From Telmatactis stephensoni (lineage: Eukaryota > Cnidaria > Anthozoa > Actiniaria > Isophelliidae), in NCBI GenBank assembly GCA_029948255.1, contig JALIZF010001940.1:2596001-2660000 (forward strand): DNA of 64,000 nucleotides, given 5' to 3'. The notes under the pieces are model-generated. The model was not told the DNA's origin, did not search any database, and saw only the letters and a program-made list of their open reading frames with translations. This document shows positions 37,253 to 44,350 of this stretch, piece after piece (the first letter of the stretch is position 1; each line of letters begins with the position of its first letter). Made by a program: the position numbers and the translations under genes.

Positions 37253-40200
37253 TTTTAACAGCAAACGTTTCTAGAATGTTCGTATCTGTATGACAATGAC
37301 GGGTATCAGGTACGTATCACGTGACATGCTAGGGAGGGGAGGGAGAGGATAGAAGGAGGGGAGGAGACATGTAAGACAAAACATGTTTTTTTCAGGGTGT
37401 TCTCTGCAAAGTTTCAATCTCTTAGAATCTCTAATCTATGGGGCAATTAATGTTGAATATTCGTTAAGAATCAGATGTCATTGATAAAGATTGAAGAAGT
37501 CGGATAACGAAAAATGGAACTGTTACCTCAGCGGGTTGGGGAGGGAAGGATGGGAGGGACGGAAGGGAGAGAGGGAGCTAGGTGAAGGGAGATGTACCCA
37601 CGAGAGAACGACTGCATAACACTACGAAGTATGATGTAAGCCGCTCTGACTACTACCGTGAAACTGTGATCTAGTAGATCGAAACGTTTTTTCGTCATTT
37701 TTATAAAAACATTTTCAATATTTCTTGTAGATGTACTGTAGTATTTGTGGTGATGGTAAAGAAGTCTTCATGTGTGATAACGAAGGCTGCTTCAGGTAGG
37801 TAGTGAAATAAAGGCTGGCCTATGAGGAAGACCATGAGCTTTTATCGGATATTTTTAAATTAGAAAAATAGAAAAAATATTACTATAGCTAGAAAGGGTA
37901 TATTAAACTGAATTAACGAAACAGTGAAGTTTGAATTCAAAGCTCGCAAGAATATGAATTAATTTGTATGAAAACCTTTGCTGGTAGGCATCTCTTGCCT
38001 ACAAACGAATGTTTTCATTTAAAATGTCGATTTTTCAAAATGCGCATCTTCGTGCGTTTTGAACTTATACTTCATGCAAACTTCACAGTTTTACTAATTT
38101 TGACTTGCTATTTCCAGCTATGATAATTATTCTTCTGTCTTGTGAGTTTTGGAATTATACATGATAAAAGCTAAACAACGAAGACTTTCTATGCACTTAG
38201 TTAAGGTGGCCCGTACCTATTGATTTGTTTATTGGGCATGAATTTCAATCGCGTCTTTTTACATCAAAACCTTGTCCGATTTCACTGAGAAATTTGCAGC
38301 CATTTGTTTTCAAGCCTTGAACATTGCACCGATAATGGGGGGTTAGGTCGTTAGGGGTTAGGTCGCAATTGGGACGGAAGTCCTGTTCCTTTCTCCTGTC
38401 ATACTCATTTCTTTAGTTTTTCGATTATCTTGTTATGTGTGTTATTTCAGTTTTTCTAGTATTGTAAATTTGTGACAAATTCATTAAACTAAACTAAACT
38501 AAATAATGATTTTTCTGCGAATTAGATCAAATAATTCGAGATATCAGACGATTTTTAAAAGTAGCTTTTTGAGAAAAATTGGTCAAAAATCCAAAAAATC
38601 TAAGGTGAATTTTTTTCCTATTTCATTAATCCAGTATAAAGGTATAGAGGACTACATACAACATGTATCGCGCCAATTTAACCTTAGAAGTTACATATTT
38701 GCGCTGCCTGTTACGACGCAAAATTATGTAGTCAAAACTACCGCCCAAATCTCAACAAAATTTCAAAAACAGCGAGAACCATATCTGCTATAAGAAAGAC
38801 AAATACCTATTGTAACTTAATTGTGAACAAAATATGGAGACATGAGAAGCTAAACGCCAATGTTATCCTCAACTGGCAAACTTGGGGAGTAATTGTTGTG
38901 ACCACGAGGTGAACGTTGCGAATTTGTATTACTTCGACTTCTACAAATTCTGTCGAATTGTTTCCTGAAATTTTCTAGGTATAGGATAGAACAAGATGTT
39001 AACATACCTGTTGCCAAGTGTCGTTGTCTTTGCTGCACTAGGTATAATTCAGTAAGCGTTGAAAAGTAAGCAACTACATCGAGTCGACGTTCGAGCTGCC
39101 AAGGTAAAACCCTCTTGTTTGTTAATATATTCAAAACAACACCTTACTATCTGTTGCAAAATTCCGCACGGGATCCAGACTTTGGGATCCCGTGTAGTTT
39201 TGACTACATAATTTTGCGTCGTAACAGGCAGCGCAAATTTTGTATCGCAACTTCTTAGGATTAAATTGGCGCGATACATGTTGTATGTAGTCCTCTATGC
39301 CTTTATACTGGATTAATGAAATAGGAAAAAAATTCACCTTAGATTTTTGGATTTATGGCCAATTTTTCTCAGAAAGCTACGTCTTTTAAAAATCGTCTAT
39401 CTCGAATTATTTGATCTTATTAGCAGAAAAAAAACATTATCGGTGCAAAGTTCAAGGCTTGTAGACAAATGGCTGCAAATGTCTCAGAAATTGAACAAGG
39501 TTTTGATGTAGAAAGACGCGATTAAAATTCATGCCTGACAAACAAATCAATAGGTACGGGCCACCTTAATAAAAAATACCACCTTAATACAAATAAATAC
39601 CCAAACATATCTATCAACTGACTATCAAATATAACAGATCATACTGTGGATTGTGCATTGATATGCTGGCCGGTGAAGGAACTGTTCGAACTGGTGAGTT
39701 TATTATTTGACTACACAGGAATCACACTTTAACGAACGACACTTGGAATTTTTGATCGTTATTTCGAAATTTATATATCTCTCCAAGAGACCATAATACT
39801 AAGAGCGAAACTCAGTATTGATGTCTGTGCGATGTTCGTGGCGCCTAAGGCTATTTTTAGTAATTTCGCCATCGCGCGCGCAAGGCTCTTAAACGATAGA
39901 ATTCAAACGGTCCCGTCCGCGCGCACGTCAAAAATCAAATTCTATTGGTTGAGGGACTTGCGCGCGCGATGGCGAAGTTACTAAAAATAGCCTTAGTCGC
40001 CACGAACATCCGCACAGACATCAATACTGAGTTTCGCTCTCTTAGTATTATGGTCTCTTGATCTCTCTGTATGAAGGTGCCGCGGTAAAAATGGTTTGTT
40101 ATATCTGGAATAATGTTCTATCGAGATTCGTTATATCACTGCATGACGACTCTAAAACAGTTGTTAGCAGACTTAACTTGGACAGCTCTTTGAACACTCC

Positions 40201-42071
40201 AGTCAACGTTTTCGCGCTTGTTCGTAGAAGGGAGTAAGTGAAGGGGACGTAGGCTATAGCTCGTTCTAGGATTAAAGTGACATATGTCACCTTTCTCGTG
40301 TCGCTACTTCTTAATTAATGATGCTTGCTTGCACCCCTAATATCGTCTGGTGAACTGGCAAACGACTGATCAAACAACCTTTAACGGTTGGTGGGAGGGG
40401 AGGGGTGGGGGAAGCTAAGGAAGGTACATTCACGCAATAAATTTTGGCGCAGATTTGCGGCTATTTTTTACGGCAGATAACATGTTACGCGCGAGTACGA
40501 CCAGACGCTAAAATTTGGTGAAATCACGCATCACGCAACTATATAGTTTTGCCGCAATCATGTGTCACGCAATCAGGTGTCACGCAAAAGCACCCTGTAC
40601 TTCCGCAAAAATTGCGTTTTTTAGTTTACGTTTGATGACAGTGATACAAATCGACGAAAAATGAAGTGAACTGTGATCAAATCTGTACTGAATTCTCCTT
40701 TGAATATGATATATTATTGAGGCGAATGTATACTATGTTCAGAGAGTACATGCAAATTTCTTACAAATCTATGGTTCTTTGTTATAGATCATGTCTCAGT
40801 CGAAGTGGATTTGCTACATGTGTTCTGGTAAACCCAAGCGACTTATTAAAAAACGCAAAGACTGGCAAATCAAACTACATGAGCTGTTTCAAAGTGACAG
40901 ACAGGCTGAATATGTAATTATATGTATAATAATTGGTTTATATATAACGCGCTCTCTTATTGGTTGATTACAGTACAAATGCACAGGTGACGTCACAACT
41001 CACGTGCAATGATTAAATGTCTCGATGAATATATTTCTGCACTCTAATAAATGCACTAATGACGTAAAAGTGTGGCAGAAGAACAACAGCCACGTACACG
41101 TTGCTCAATTTGATCTCATGGCGAATATGGCGTACTTTTTGTTCTCCCCACATTCTGATGTCATCCGTGCATCTAATAGAGTACAGACGCATGGAGAAAT
41201 GGGATATATTTAACAAAAAAGTTTCCTTGGACCAGAATATTTATGACTGAGAGCAGGAGCCCAGGGATTGTGTTGAGAGTTATGGAACTTTTACATGGTC
41301 TTTGAATTCTTTTTTACGTACAGAAATCTTTTGCTTATAGTCGAAGAGTACTTAGCTATACAGCTAGTTTACAAGAACACTGTTTTCTCACACACAAACT
41401 CTTCGTTTGTTATTATACAGGAAGCACCCCCAACATATCCCATGATTCCTCCTGAGGAACGTCGACCAATCAAAGTACTTGCTTTGTTTGATGGCATAGC
41501 AACAGGTATTTATTTACAGTGGCATAGCAACAGGTATTTATTTACAGTGGCATAGCAACAGGTATTTATTTACAGTGGCATAGCAACAGGTATTTATTTA
41601 CATGCAGTATGACGTCCAAACTTGAAACTAGTGAGATCTACGCTTTAGTAGACTAGAGAATCGATAATTGTTATTTGCGGCTAATCTCATCTTATCGTAA
41701 GCTTAGCTTAGTTTAGCTCAGTTTAGCTTTGGTTTTCTTTTCTTTCCTTTTTTTTCCCGCCTTTTCTTTTCTTTTCGTTTCTTTTCTTTTCTTCTTTTCT
41801 CATCTCTTCTCTTTTTTCTTTTCTTTTCTTTTCCTCTTTTTTTTTCTTTTCTTTTCTTTTCTTTTTTCTTTTCTTTCTTCTTTTTTCTTTCTTCTTTTTT
41901 CTTTTTTCTTTTTTATTTTTTTTTTCTTTTTTCTTTTCTTTTTTCTTTTTTCTTTTTTCTTTTTTCTTTTTTCTTTTTTCTTTTTTCTTTTTTCTTTTTT
42001 CTTTTTTCTTTTTTCTTTTTTCTTTTTTCTTTTTTCTTTTTTCTTTTTTCTTTTTTCTTTTTTCTTTTTTC

Positions 42072-42104
<33 letters not shown>

Positions 42105-43218
42105 CTTTTCTTTTCTTTTCTTTTCTTTTCTTTTCTTTTCTTTTCTTTTCTTTTCTTTTCTTTTCTTTTCTTTTCTTTTCTTTTCTTTTCTTTTTCCCGC
42201 CTTTTCTTTTCTTTTCTTTTCTTTTCTTTTCTTTTCTTCTTTTCTTTTCTTTTCTTCTCTTTTCTCTTTTTTTTCTTTTCTTTTCTTTTTTAGAACTTTT
42301 TATCTATCAATTATCTCTTGCCCCATTCAGACCTGTTCTTACTTCTGCCTATATTTTCTAAAATTCCTCAGGTTGTGCTTTTTATAATGCCTGTAATAGC
42401 TAGGATCAAGTATTTATTTTCCCTATTCTTTCAGGTTTACAAGCTTTGGTAGACCTTGGTATTGATGTCGAGGACTATTACTCGGCGGAGATCGACGAGC
42501 AAGCCATGATGGTATGAAGAAAGCGTAAATGGAGTGTGAATTAATTAAGCACGGTCACGCGGGCACGGCATAGTTACAGCAATAGTTCAGTAAAAGCAGT
42601 TTTTCTATGACTGTGAAAACGGCACGGCCACAGTACAGCACGGTAACGGCATGGTTACGGTTTGGCACAGGCGGTCACGATCACGGCACGACACGATCAC
42701 GGCATGACACGGGCACGACACGATCACAGCACGACACGGTATGACACGGTCACGGGACGACAATCACGACACGATCACAACACGACACGATCACAACACG
42801 ACACAATCACAGCACCACAAAACACGGCACGACACGATCACGGCACGATACGATCACAGTACGATCACGGCGCGGCATGGTCACGAAACGGCACACTACG
42901 GCGCTATTTCGGCTGAAATTTGAAAAGGTTTTTATGGAAAAGTCAACACTGACGCGGTCACGACGTAACGTGGTCCGTTTCGCGTTCATACTGAAAACCA
43001 CTCAGCAGAGAAGCACTGATTATCGGTATAGTGGTTTGTAGTCGACTATAGAGTGTGAACGCTGAAGAAAAGATTTGAATTTTACTCTAGGTTGCCAAAG
43101 TGCAGCATGGTGAGAAGATTGTTCATCTTGGAGATATCAAGAACATTACAGAGAACCAGGTACGTAGGCATACATACATACAGACAGACAGACAGACAGA
43201 CAGACCGACAGACAGACC

Positions 43219-43266
<48 letters not shown>

Positions 43267-44319
43267 GTCGTTTGGTCAGACAGGCAGGTTGGTGGATTGG
43301 TACTGATGCACTAGCTACTGACTGACGTGAAGACATGTTCTTCCTTAGCTAAGTAAACAAAAGTCGAGCGACCTTGATTAGAAATGATTATATATATTGC
43401 CACACTCTCGAAGGAATTGCAGTGCCAACTGCATGTGGTCGTCGTCCAACGCGCGGTACACATCGCTACGCGGTTATCAAAAATATTCTGGTTTAAGTTA
43501 GTGATATTTTGTTCGTGTTTTTGTAGATCAAAGAATTGGGTCCTTTTGATTTGGTTGTCGGTGGAAGTCCATGTCAAGATTTGTCTATCGCTAATCCAGC
43601 TCGTCGAGGAATATATGGTAAGTAATTATGACCACCTCTGTACAATGACCACCTCTGTGCAATGGCCACCTCTGTGCAATGATCACCTCTGTACAATGAC
43701 CACCTCTGTACAATGAACACCTCTGTACAATTACCACCTCTGTACTATGATCACCTCTGTACAATGATCACCTCTATACAATGAGCACCTCTGTACAATG
43801 ACCACCTCTGTACAGTGACCACCTCTCTACGATTATAAACTCTTCGCTACAATTATTCTATTTGTTAAACTGCATTTTTCAGATGGAACAGGACGTTTGT
43901 TCTTCGAGTTTTTTCGTCTTGTAATGTATGCGCGACCTGACCCAAGCTCTTCTCGGCCGTTCTTCTGGTTGTTTGAAAATGTAGTTGGAATGCGCGCAGT
44001 TGATAAGAAGACAATATCAAGATTTTTACAAGTAAGAAATATATTCATTTCTCTTGTTCATGATTAATAATTACCAACGTTTTCATTCAGATATTTCGCG
44101 CTATGGCAGGCAAAGGTCTCGAAGGGCGATACACCACTGTCGATGCAACAGAGTATGCAGACAACTACACAAGCTGCCGGAGTTTGCCGACGTCATCGGT
44201 TAAAACGTAGTGCAATTTGTATGACTATCTGCTTCTCGGTAGCCTATATCGCCCTTTATCCAGTCGCGATTTGTTTGATGCAGAGCGTAATTTTGCAGAA
44301 GGTTTGGTTATAATGTTGT

Positions 44320-44350
<31 letters not shown>

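Noticed and set aside
38506..39337. Several frames containing the same [18 protein letters not shown] peptide on both strands
   Set aside because: They are mirror copies in the two arms of a foldback element, not paralogous genes.
41729..42361. 210-codon Phe/Leu/Ser frame, membrane-protein-like
   Set aside because: It is a homopyrimidine microsatellite.
42662..43325. His/Arg/Asp-rich and DRQTDRQT frames
   Set aside because: Low-complexity CACGAC and CAGA repeats.
43628..43835. Possible CRISPR-like array
   Set aside because: Direct 17-bp units have no spacers and the genome is eukaryotic.
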